Part shown: in pieces, positions 1-6,177 of the stretch
How positions within the stretch are numbered: position 1 is the stretch's first letter
How the letters are laid out: every line of letters begins with the position of its first letter
Source of the DNA: Clostridia bacterium
GTDB lineage: Bacteria; Bacillota; Sulfobacillia; SLMV01
Reading direction: 5' to 3'
Length of the DNA: 7,686 nt
NCBI GenBank assembly: GCA_007136565.1
Contig: SLGS01000125.1
Coordinates: 1-7,686, forward strand
The notes under the pieces: model-generated
Seen by the model: only the letters and a program-made list of their open reading frames with translations
What the model was told of the DNA's origin: nothing
The model's database searches: none
Position numbers and translations under genes: made by a program

Positions 1-291
1 GCAGCCTGGTCGCCTCCCATCCAGAGGCCGCAATCTCCCCCCGTCCTTCACGAACGTAAGATTCCCACACCACCCAGCAAACCACTTGGTCGCCACGGGA
101 ACAAAACCCGCTACACCTCGATTTCGAGTACTCCAAACCCTGCATACTCTAGCTACTATACGCTCCTCCCCCACTGCACCTTCGGTATTCACCTGGCGCA
201 TCAAACCAAACTCTTCGACGAATCCAGCAGGTATGTTCGGCATGATATCGAATCAAGGGCATACAAAGATGCTGGCAGGAGGTATTCGTAG
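1..291. other. Upstream stretch with no supported gene
   Basis: Open frames exist on both strands here, but none has a convincing start, SD sequence or protein-like composition. The + strand is rich in C and poor in G over the first 200 bases, unlike the coding + strand further right. I found no well-spaced -35/-10 pair that I would defend as the promoter of the ABC cluster, although the promoter should lie in or near this stretch. A frame on the - strand running off the left edge (GTG near 98) is open but has no SD, so a divergent neighbour cannot be claimed. Confidence 0.5.
277..283 (+). promoter_or_regulatory. Perfect Shine-Dalgarno AGGAGGT
   Basis: AGGAGGT is a seven-base match to the anti-SD of 16S rRNA. 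It stands 8 bases before a TTG at 292 that opens a 44-codon frame. It is the strongest SD in the window, stronger than the one in front of the lipoprotein gene. It could be chance, but spacing and start codon type both fit. Confidence 0.45.
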
Positions 292-426
292 TTGCTTATC
301 TCTGAGGCGATCAAGGCAAAGACGGCAATTCCTTCCAGAGGAGGGGAAGGCGTGCTGGATAGCGCCGACAGGGGACTCAACACTAAGGGGGAGAGATCTT
401 GCGACGTACTAAGTGGATTTGGCTAG
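292..426 (+). CDS. Possible small leader ORF, 44 aa, overlapping the lipoprotein gene
   Basis: A TTG-started frame of 44 codons ends with TAG at 424-426. It overlaps the first 28 bases of the solute-binding lipoprotein gene in another frame. Support is the AGGAGGT SD with an 8-base spacer and a start codon used by neighbouring genes. The peptide begins MLISEAIKAKTAIP and ends CDVLSGFG. It has no membrane segment, no run of one amino acid typical of attenuator leaders, and no family I recognise. If translated, ribosomes finishing this frame would stop just inside the next gene, which would allow translational coupling. The alternative is that the SD is fortuitous and the stretch is plain 5' untranslated region. 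Confidence 0.3.
   Translation: MLISEAIKAKTAIPSRGGEGVLDSADRGLNTKGERSCDVLSGFG
331..350 (+). other. Small hairpin in the leader of the lipoprotein gene
   Basis: CCTTCC (331-336) pairs with GGAAGG (345-350) around an 8-base purine loop, AGAGGAGG. The loop looks like an SD but has no good in-frame start behind it apart from GTG 352 inside the small ORF. It is a short stem and may be incidental. Confidence 0.25.
385..393 (+). promoter_or_regulatory. Shine-Dalgarno fixing the TTG start at 399
   Basis: AAGGGGGAG sits 5 bases before TTG 399. An in-frame TAA at 384-386 lies directly upstream, and no ATG, GTG or TTG lies between that stop and 399. The TTG is therefore the only start that gives the complete signal peptide. 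Confidence 0.75.
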
Positions 427-2030
427 CACTCTTCTTGTCACTGTCGATAGCGATTTTCGCTTTGGGATGTGGTGCTGCCGAGGAACCTCCGGCAGAACCG
501 GAGGACCCGGAAGAGGAGCCGGAGGAAGAGCCCGCCGAAGAAGAGCCAGAGGAGCCCACTCGCCCGCAAATCGTCTACGTCGGAGTAAGTTCGGAACCAC
601 ATCGCCTCGATCCGCGCTTCGGCGCCGGAACGGTGGCGGCCCGCAATATCCACACGCTGGTCCACGATCCATTGATCTCCTGGGATGATGAAACCCTCGA
701 AATCGAGTACGTTCTCGCCGAGGAGATCAATATCCCAGACCCCCAGACCTACGAGGTTAAACTGCGCGAAGGCGTACTCTTTCACAACGGTGAAGAATTG
801 ACCACCGCCGACGTGGAGTATACCTACAATACCCTGCGCGATCCCGATGCCGCAGCGAGTAACTTCTCTCACTACGAACCCATTCGAGAAATTGAGGTTC
901 ACGACGATTACAATCTCACATTCCACCTGGATGCACCGAACATGCCGTTCCTCTACCGTTTGCGGGCCGACATCGTCTCGAAGTCATATTCCGAAGAACA
1001 CGCGACGGACGATAGTCCTTACGGCGATGAATACACAAATATGAACCCGCTGGGCACTGGTCCTTTCAAGTTCGTCGAATGGCGCACCGGCGAAGAAATC
1101 GTCCTGGAGGCCTTCGAGGACTACTGGCAGGGACGTCCAAAGTTGGACCAGGTCATCTTCCGGCCGATCCCGGACGCGACCACGCGTACCGTAGAGCTGC
1201 AAACGGGAGAGCTCCATCTCAACGAGGAAATCGATCCGGTGCAGGTAGAGATTACCGAGGCGGACGAGAACGTGGTCGTATCGCGTAGGAGTCAGATGGG
1301 CTTTCAGTCTTTGGGCATCCACGTAAACCTGGGCGAACCGACGGACGACGTCCGCGTTCGCCAGGCCATCGCTCATATGATGCCGCGCGAAGACATCATA
1401 GACTACGTCATGCACGGATTGGGTGTGCCGGCGTACGGCCCCATACCTCCTGGCCACTGGGCGCACGAGCCCAATGTCCCGCGTTATGAATACGATCCCG
1501 ATCGGGCGAGGGAACTCTTGGAAGATGCCGGATATGGCGACGGCTTCTCCGCGGAGCTTTACGTGATCGAAGACAGCGTTCGCGTACAGCTTTGCGAGAT
1601 TATCCAAGAAGAGCTTTCAACCGTCGGCATCGATGTCAGCATTAACGTCTTGGAAGGTGGCGCTTTCTGGGATCAGATGCGCACTGGCGAATCCCAGATG
1701 TTCCAAACCGGCTGGAATGCTGTAACGGATCCCGACGACTTCATGTGGCGGCAGTTCCACAGTAGTTCTGTCCCACCACACGGGGCAAACCGGCAGTTCT
1801 ATCAGAATCCCGAGTTCGATGCCGTCATAGAGGAGGCACTGGAGGAAACCGATCAAGAACGTCGGAAGGAGCTATACAGCCAGGCCCAGCAAATGGTTGT
1901 AGAAGATGCGTCGTACGTGTTCATATACCATCACGAACGAGCGCTCGGAGTATCGCCCGACCTCAGGGATTTCGAATACTCCATCTACTTCTGCTTCCGC
2001 GATCTGATGAACGCATACCTCGCCGACTAA
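399..2030 (+). CDS. ABC transporter solute-binding lipoprotein, family 5 (DppA/OppA type)
   Basis: Predicted extracytoplasmic receptor of a peptide/nickel-type ABC importer, handing ligand to the two permeases encoded next. The 543-residue length is normal for the family. Residues 1-24 form a lipoprotein signal peptide: basic RRTK start, hydrophobic core 8-22, lipobox ALGC with acylated Cys24. Residues 25-54 are a very acidic Glu/Pro tether. The family 5 domain follows: signature region 118-144 with LREGVLFHNGEELTTADVEY, GTGPFKF at 219-225, the DYWQGRPKLD block at 241-250, VRQAIAHMMPREDI at 320-333 and YDPDRARELLEDAGY at 365-379. The gene ends in tandem stops TAA-TGA. The start is TTG with a good SD. 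Ligand cannot be read from the sequence; oligopeptides, dipeptides, nickel chelates and sugars are all known for the family. Confidence 0.93.
   Translation: MRRTKWIWLALFLSLSIAIFALGCGAAEEPPAEPEDPEEEPEEEPAEEEPEEPTRPQIVYVGVSSEPHRLDPRFGAGTVAARNIHTLVHDPLISWDDETLEIEYVLAEEINIPDPQTYEVKLREGVLFHNGEELTTADVEYTYNTLRDPDAAASNFSHYEPIREIEVHDDYNLTFHLDAPNMPFLYRLRADIVSKSYSEEHATDDSPYGDEYTNMNPLGTGPFKFVEWRTGEEIVLEAFEDYWQGRPKLDQVIFRPIPDATTRTVELQTGELHLNEEIDPVQVEITEADENVVVSRRSQMGFQSLGIHVNLGEPTDDVRVRQAIAHMMPREDIIDYVMHGLGVPAYGPIPPGHWAHEPNVPRYEYDPDRARELLEDAGYGDGFSAELYVIEDSVRVQLCEIIQEELSTVGIDVSINVLEGGAFWDQMRTGESQMFQTGWNAVTDPDDFMWRQFHSSSVPPHGANRQFYQNPEFDAVIEEALEETDQERRKELYSQAQQMVVEDASYVFIYHHERALGVSPDLRDFEYSIYFCFRDLMNAYLAD
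471..560 (+). repeat. Low-complexity Glu/Pro-coding tract
   Basis: This tract codes residues 25-54 of the lipoprotein, made almost only of Glu, Pro and Ala, with repeated GAG/GAA-CC units such as EEPEEEPAEEEPEEP. It is an unstructured tether between the lipid anchor and the binding domain. Slippage in such a tract would change tether length between strains. Confidence 0.7.
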
Positions 2031-2050
2031 TGAACGGACCCGAAGGCCCC

Positions 2051-2086
2051 AACGGATTCGAGGGGGCTAGCCCCCTCGAATCCGTT
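2051..2086. repeat. Perfect 36-base palindrome between lipoprotein and permease genes
   Basis: The half-arm AACGGATTCGAGGGGGCT is followed immediately by its exact reverse complement, with no mismatch. As RNA it would fold into about 16 base pairs closed by a CTAG tetraloop. It begins 20 bases after the lipoprotein stop and ends 7 bases before the permease SD. No T-run follows on either strand, so it is not a standard intrinsic terminator. The likely role, by analogy with hairpins after binding-protein genes in other importer operons, is to protect the lipoprotein mRNA from 3' exonucleases and lower downstream expression. A protein-binding operator is an alternative. Confidence 0.9.
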
Positions 2087-2093
2087 CAGTCCC

Positions 2094-2098
2094 GGAGG
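2094..2098 (+). promoter_or_regulatory. Shine-Dalgarno GGAGG that decides the permease start
   Basis: GGAGG overlaps the first base of the GTG at 2098, so that upstream codon cannot be the start this SD serves. The TTG at 2107 lies 8 bases beyond it, ideal spacing, and begins a protein with the usual N-terminus of DppB-type permeases (MLNYTVKRLLQ). Confidence 0.75.
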
Positions 2099-2106
2099 TG
2101 CATATC

Positions 2107-3027
2107 TTGCTCAACTACACTGTGAAGCGCCTTCTGCAACTGGTTCCGGTCTTACTACTAATTTCCGTCTTGGTATTTGCGCTGGTATACGCAATACCTG
2201 GCGATCCCGCTCGCATGTTGGCCCCCCCGGATGCATCCGACGAGGAAATCGATAGAATAGCGGAGCGATTGGGTCTTCATCGCCCTCTGCCGGTTCAATA
2301 TGGAGACTGGTTCCTGGGAGTGCTACAAGGCGATTGGGGCAACTCGATTTCCTGGGGTCGGCCGGTGCTCCCCGATCTCCTTCGCCGTCTGCCGGCGACC
2401 TTACAGCTGGCGGGGCTAAGCGTTCTGTTCTCCGTCGGCGTGGCCATACCGGTTGGCGTACTCTCGGCCACAAAGCAGAATTCCCTAATCGATAGCGTGT
2501 CGCGCGTCGGCAGCCTCTTGGGATTATCTATGCCCAACTTCTGGGTAGGGATGATGTTGATTCTCCTTTTCGCCCTGCAACTGCGATGGCTGCCGGCATC
2601 GGGGCGCCGCGGATTCGAGTACTTGATACTCCCCGCCATCACCCTCGGAACCAGCGGGATGGCGACGATAATGCGCGTCACCCGCTCCACCATGCTCGAG
2701 GTCATTCGCCAAGACTACGTTCGTACAGCCAGATCAAAGGGGCTCTCCGAGAGAGTGGTAATTTACAAGCATACGCTCCGGAACGCCCTGATATCGGTCA
2801 TCACTGTCATCGGGCTACAAATGGGATTCCGCCTCGGCGGCACCGTCGTGATCGAGCGAGTCTTTGCCTATCCCGGGCTGGGACAGCTTGCATACCAGGG
2901 AATGATGCACCGGGATACTCCGATGATCATGGGTAATCTGATGCTATTTGCGACGATGTTCTGCCTGATCAACTTGCTGGTCGACTTAATATACGCCTTC
3001 GTTGACCCGCGGATCCGATACGGATGA
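2107..3027 (+). CDS. ABC transporter permease, DppB/OppB type
   Basis: One of two inner-membrane subunits forming the channel of the peptide/nickel-type importer. From TTG 2107 the protein has 306 residues, typical of the family; the GTG at 2098 would add three residues but overlaps the SD. The N-terminus MLNYTVKRLLQLVP leads into membrane helix 1 (about 9-30), followed by IPGDPA at 30-35. Further helices lie near 100-122, 134-160, 172-190, 230-255 and 275-299, six in all. The cytoplasmic EAA loop that docks on the ATPase is at about 203-230 (DYVRTARSKGLSE). VFAYPGLGQLA at 252-262 and the C-terminal DPRIRYG are family hallmarks. The next permease starts 15 bases after the stop, indicating one transcript. 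Confidence 0.93.
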   Translation: MLNYTVKRLLQLVPVLLLISVLVFALVYAIPGDPARMLAPPDASDEEIDRIAERLGLHRPLPVQYGDWFLGVLQGDWGNSISWGRPVLPDLLRRLPATLQLAGLSVLFSVGVAIPVGVLSATKQNSLIDSVSRVGSLLGLSMPNFWVGMMLILLFALQLRWLPASGRRGFEYLILPAITLGTSGMATIMRVTRSTMLEVIRQDYVRTARSKGLSERVVIYKHTLRNALISVITVIGLQMGFRLGGTVVIERVFAYPGLGQLAYQGMMHRDTPMIMGNLMLFATMFCLINLLVDLIYAFVDPRIRYG

Positions 3028-3042
3028 GGGGCGTGATGACCA

Positions 3043-3930
3043 ATGGCTGAAAGACTATCGCGATCGGATATTCAAGTACTTGAAACCGAATCGGTCTCCT
3101 TATGGCGGAAGTCCTTCCGTCGCCTCATGAAGAATCGCACAGCGGTCGTCGGAGCCGCACTGCTAGTAGGTATAATGCTCCTATCCATATTTGCTCCGGT
3201 AGTTGCGACTCACAATCCGACGGAACAAAGCCTGCGAAACCAACTGCGCCCCCCGAGCTCTGAACACTACTTCGGCACCGATGACCTGGGACGGGACATC
3301 TTCTCGAGGGTCATCTATGGCAGCCGGATTTCTCTGCTGGTCGGGGTGGGCGTGATGACGCTGAGGGGGATTATCGGCATCACTGTGGGTATGGTTGCAG
3401 GCTTCGTGGGAGGACGAACCGATCACATCCTAATGCGGATTTCCGACGCCGTTATCTCCTTTCCAGGCATCCTATTGGCGCTCGCGATCATGGCGATATG
3501 GGGCGCGGGCCTGGTTAACGTGATAATCGCCCTAAGCGTCGTGGGGTGGCCCCAGTTTACTCGATTGGTTCGCGCCGAAGTGCTGTCGATCCGAGAACGC
3601 GAATACGTAGAAGCGGCGAGGGGGTTAGGGTTGAGTGATGTTGGAATCATGATACGTCACGTCTTCCCCAACATCCTGCCCCTCATAATCGTCTACGCGT
3701 CATTGACCATCTCCGCCCCCATAGTATCCGAGGCGGCACTAAGCTTTCTCGGGTTGGGCATCCAGCCGCCCGATGTCAGTTGGGGCCGCATGTTGTCCGG
3801 CGCACAGCGCTACATGCGCGTAGCCTGGTGGATGGCGACCATACCGGGGCTGGCAATAACCCTAACGGTATTGAGCTTTAACCTGCTGGGAGATGGATTG
3901 AGGGACGCACTGGATCCCAGGATGAACTAG
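3043..3930 (+). CDS. ABC transporter permease, DppC/OppC type
   Basis: Second membrane subunit of the importer, pairing with the DppB-type protein. It has 295 residues, normal for the family. A cytoplasmic N-terminus with WRKSFRRLMKNRTAVVG precedes helix 1 (about 34-57). The family block HYFGTDDLGRDIFSRVIYGSR lies at 75-95. The EAA loop at about 188-213 is canonical (EYVEAARGLGLSD), and SEAALSFLGLGIQPP at 229-243 and DGLRDALDPR at 284-293 are typical. The start is ATG 3043, with GAGGGG about 11 bases upstream, rather distant. Earlier GTG/ATG codons at 3033 and 3036 are out of frame. The ATPase genes that often follow this gene are absent; a signal-less binding protein follows instead. Confidence 0.94.
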   Translation: MAERLSRSDIQVLETESVSLWRKSFRRLMKNRTAVVGAALLVGIMLLSIFAPVVATHNPTEQSLRNQLRPPSSEHYFGTDDLGRDIFSRVIYGSRISLLVGVGVMTLRGIIGITVGMVAGFVGGRTDHILMRISDAVISFPGILLALAIMAIWGAGLVNVIIALSVVGWPQFTRLVRAEVLSIREREYVEAARGLGLSDVGIMIRHVFPNILPLIIVYASLTISAPIVSEAALSFLGLGIQPPDVSWGRMLSGAQRYMRVAWWMATIPGLAITLTVLSFNLLGDGLRDALDPRMN

Positions 3931-3981
3931 TTCGTGGCGCAATCTCGGATCAAAATATAAGTCGTCGATGTCGTTCAGCGC

Positions 3982-3989
3982 GGAAGGGG
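3982..3989 (+). promoter_or_regulatory. Shine-Dalgarno before the second binding-protein gene
   Basis: GGAAGGGG stands 4 bases before ATG 3994, which opens only ATG-ATT-TGA, and 9 bases before TTG 3999, which opens the 469-codon gene. The TGA of the two-codon frame overlaps the TTG start. Both starts can therefore be reached by the same ribosome-binding site. Confidence 0.55.
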
Positions 3990-3998
3990 TCGCATGAT

Positions 3999-5408
3999 TT
4001 GAGCAATAATTCTGCGAATGTAGAGAAAGAGGTCCTTCGCATCGCTCTCCCATCGGTTGAAATCCCGCCACCGGAGAGCTCATCCGATCAAGCGGACAAG
4101 CAAACCATCGCTGGCCTGATATTTGAGCCAGTGGTCGAGCTACGCGACTGTCACCCTGTGCCCGCACTCGCCGAATCTTGGACCATAACCGAGGATGGCC
4201 GTCGATGGACAATGGATCTGGCTAAGGACCGTCACTTCCACGATGGAGGCTTGTGCACGGCACAAGATGTGAAAGCAGCCTGTGAAAGACTATTGGGAGC
4301 CGAAGGCCCATTCGAGATGGAAGGACCATATGTTCCCTATCTTTCACAATTGGATGTGCAGATTGAATCTGCACACCGAATTTCATTCGAGTCGGACCGT
4401 CCTATGGGATATCTTCCCGAGATCCTATCCGGAGTGATGGTAGGTGAAACTGCGACCGGCTCGGTGGCCAATGGCACCGGCCCCTACCGTGTTGCAGACT
4501 ACATCGATGGGCAGGAACTGACCCTAGTCCAAACCGATCGAACTAAGGGGCGCTATCCTAGAATCCAGATAGTTGCCATCCAAGCGGCCGAGGAGCGTCT
4601 TCGCGCCCTGAGGAGTGGGGCCGTGCACGTCGCTTCGGCGCTGGAGAGCCTGGGTAGATCCGTGGATCCCCAAGGCATAAGTATACATGAGACGGTGAAC
4701 ACCCTATCCGTTACCGGCTTCTGCAATGGATTCCATCGACCCTTTGCCGATCCCCTTGCCCGCCTCGGGATCAACTTGGCCGTCGATGTTAACTCCATCA
4801 TTCGAGAAATCTGGAGTGGGATGGCGATCCCCGCGACGACCGTAGTTAGCCCCAATCACCTGGGGTATCCAGCCCACCTCACCCCCCACCCTTACGATCC
4901 GGAAGCGGCTCGTCGCCTGTTCGATAAGGTCGATATGCCGAGTGTACTGCAGATTCGAACACCACACACCGTTCCGGATCGAGCCTTAGAGGTCGCGAAC
5001 ATGATAGCGCAGTATCTCTCGAATATCGGGATCGATGCGAATATCGACGACCAGGAGAATCGCCCCCTCTACGCTCGAGAGGTCGGGGCCAAGGAGATCG
5101 GGCACCTGGGCATCTTCGATTCCAGTCCCCGGAGCACCTATCGAGTCATGTGGGAGAAGATATCTTCGAAAGCTCGAGGGTTGTGGTGGCAGGGCGTAAC
5201 GGATGACCGGGCGGATGAACTGATAGATGATGCGGCTTTGGCCTTCGAATCGCGAGATCGAGACCTCGCATATGCGAAAGCCCTGTGCTGGCTGCACGAA
5301 AACCCACACTGGTTGTACCTATACCACCCGATAAAGCTTTGGGGCCGCGATCCCAGTGTCCAGGGGATCACCATGGATGCAGGTGGGATGTTCCGTATTC
5401 TGGATTAG
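3999..5408 (+). CDS. Family 5 solute-binding protein without a signal peptide
   Basis: A 469-residue protein of the DppA/OppA fold, shown by PALAESWTITEDGRRWTMDL at 55-74, the FHDGGLCTAQDVKAAC block at 80-95 (equivalent to the family signature), NGTGPYRVADY at 158-168, YDPEAARRLFDKV at 299-311 and a C-terminal SRDRDLAYAKAL segment near 418-429. It starts MSNNSANVEKE and enters the first beta strand (VLRIAL) directly. It has no hydrophobic leader, lipobox or Arg-Arg motif, and the in-frame codons upstream to the dppC end encode no leader and offer no start. It also lacks the N-terminal helix-turn-helix of SgrR-type regulators. It lies 68 bases after the DppC-type gene, probably on the same transcript. 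It may be a cytoplasmic ligand sensor, a binding protein exported by another route, or a decayed paralogue; the intact frame argues against decay. Confidence 0.85.
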   Translation: MSNNSANVEKEVLRIALPSVEIPPPESSSDQADKQTIAGLIFEPVVELRDCHPVPALAESWTITEDGRRWTMDLAKDRHFHDGGLCTAQDVKAACERLLGAEGPFEMEGPYVPYLSQLDVQIESAHRISFESDRPMGYLPEILSGVMVGETATGSVANGTGPYRVADYIDGQELTLVQTDRTKGRYPRIQIVAIQAAEERLRALRSGAVHVASALESLGRSVDPQGISIHETVNTLSVTGFCNGFHRPFADPLARLGINLAVDVNSIIREIWSGMAIPATTVVSPNHLGYPAHLTPHPYDPEAARRLFDKVDMPSVLQIRTPHTVPDRALEVANMIAQYLSNIGIDANIDDQENRPLYAREVGAKEIGHLGIFDSSPRSTYRVMWEKISSKARGLWWQGVTDDRADELIDDAALAFESRDRDLAYAKALCWLHENPHWLYLYHPIKLWGRDPSVQGITMDAGGMFRILD

Positions 5409-5794
5409 CGCAGTTTTCCAGTCAGCCGTCCTCGCCCTTGTTCGCCCGGCCGGGGACGGCAACTCCCATTCGCCCTAAAGTCACTTTCCATCGAGAATAC
5501 GGCCCCGTAGCTGCCAATCGTAACTCCCCCCGGATCGATGCGACAACCCATTAGCCCTGGTGGGTTTGCCGGGGTGGTTCAAGGCGGCGCACTCAATTGC
5601 GAGAGGGGCAGTATCCACTCAAATGGTCTTGACCATGCGCCACTCCTGTAAGCGCAATCGATGCACGGATCTTGACGAGCACGTGCAAATGCCTGCGTGT
5701 GGCCAAAGTCAGGACCCGAGGAACATCTATCTCCCGCGCGGCAAATCCCCACGAATCCGGGTACTTCGGACGAAGCCAGTCGTCGGAAACTTCC
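5409..5794. other. Convergent intergenic stretch, no supported gene
   Basis: This gap separates the two convergent gene groups. Open frames of 80-90 codons exist on both strands, but they lack SD sequences and have Ser/Arg/Pro-rich, non-protein-like composition. Apart from the hairpin at 5425-5460 it contains a 14-base near-palindrome, ATGGTC-TT-GACCAT (5623-5636), and nothing else I can support. Confidence 0.55.
5425..5460 (+). terminator. Hairpin after the second binding-protein gene, possible terminator
   Basis: GCCGTCCTCG (5425-5434) can pair with CGGGGACGGC (5451-5460): ten pairs, one of them G-U, around a 16-base loop. It begins 16 bases after the stop codon. No T-run follows on the + strand, and none on the - strand either. 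It may mark the transcript 3' end through stabilisation or factor-dependent termination rather than as a classic intrinsic terminator. Confidence 0.4.
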
Positions 5795-6148
5795 CTATTC
5801 CTCGTCGATAGGTGGAGCCAGTCCCCGGACCCGATCCAGGCCAACGGTGAACAAGAGTCCGGTATTGGGCTCTGAAAGGTCTCCGACCTCCTCCTCGATA
5901 ATGTCTATAGCACGATCGAGAATCTCTTCCTCTCGGATCACGGTGAAGATCACGTTGTTATGCATGCTCTCTTCCACCGTCCCCGCGAGATCGGCAAAGC
6001 GCGCAAAGATCGAGTGTCTATGCGCGATTACGTGTCCCATACCTTTACCGTCCAGGACCGTTGCCCCGGTTATGTTGTTCTCGTAGAAACGATCGAGTAT
6101 GGACTCGACGTTTTCCGGGCTTTCTATGACTGCAACCAGCAAGTGCAT
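5795..6148 (-). CDS. PII-like (GlnB superfamily) signalling protein, antiporter-linked
   Basis: A 117-residue protein with the ferredoxin-like PII pattern: first strand MHLLVAVIES, helix 11-23, second strand with NITGATVLDGKGMGH at 25-39 (matching ITGMTVTEVKGFG of GlnB), a short T-loop region about 40-64, strand NNVIFTVI at 64-71, helix EEEILDRAIDIIEEEVGD and a final strand LLFTVGLDRVRGL at 98-110. The long frame continues upstream but is not protein-like; ATG 6148 with GGGGGG 6 bases before it is the sensible start. PII proteins are trimers that bind nucleotides and control transporters and enzymes. Placement 29 bases after the antiporter gene suggests it regulates that protein. The GlnB uridylylation tyrosine is absent, so a role in nitrogen control is not implied. 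Confidence 0.8.
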   Translation of the reverse strand: MHLLVAVIESPENVESILDRFYENNITGATVLDGKGMGHVIAHRHSIFARFADLAGTVEESMHNNVIFTVIREEEILDRAIDIIEEEVGDLSEPNTGLLFTVGLDRVRGLAPPIDEE

Positions 6149-6154
6149 CACATA

Positions 6155-6160
6155 CCCCCC
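6155..6160 (-). promoter_or_regulatory. Shine-Dalgarno deciding the PII-like start
   Basis: On the - strand GGGGGG precedes ATG 6148 by 6 bases; a GTG directly before the ATG is an alternative start adding one residue. This site excludes the 92-residue N-terminal extension that the open frame would otherwise allow, which merely overlaps the antiporter gene. Confidence 0.6.
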
Positions 6161-6177
6161 ATCGTTAGAACATCCCA

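Noticed and set aside
301..398. Cyclic-di-GMP or other riboswitch suggested by GGCAAAGACGGC
   Set aside because: The surrounding helices and conserved cores of known riboswitches are missing.
86..412. 108-codon + strand open frame before the lipoprotein gene
   Set aside because: No SD, Ser/Arg/Thr-rich composition without domain pattern, and it runs through the better supported leader and SD of the next gene.
2098..2106. GTG at 2098 as start of the DppB-type permease
   Set aside because: The SD GGAGG overlaps this codon; TTG 2107 has correct spacing and gives the usual family N-terminus.
3931..3998. Separate promoter for the second binding protein (TATAAG at 3956-3961)
   Set aside because: No acceptable -35 at 16-18 bases; co-transcription with the permeases is simpler.
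5623..5636. ATGGTC-TT-GACCAT near-palindrome as an operator
   Set aside because: Short, isolated between convergent gene ends with no promoter nearby; it could be chance.
5560..5811. 83-codon + strand open frame in the convergent gap
   Set aside because: No SD, composition not protein-like, and it ends inside the PII-like gene on the opposite strand.
5593..5844. 83-codon - strand open frame overlapping the end of the PII-like gene
   Set aside because: It starts inside the PII-like coding region in another frame without an SD and shows no recognisable motif.
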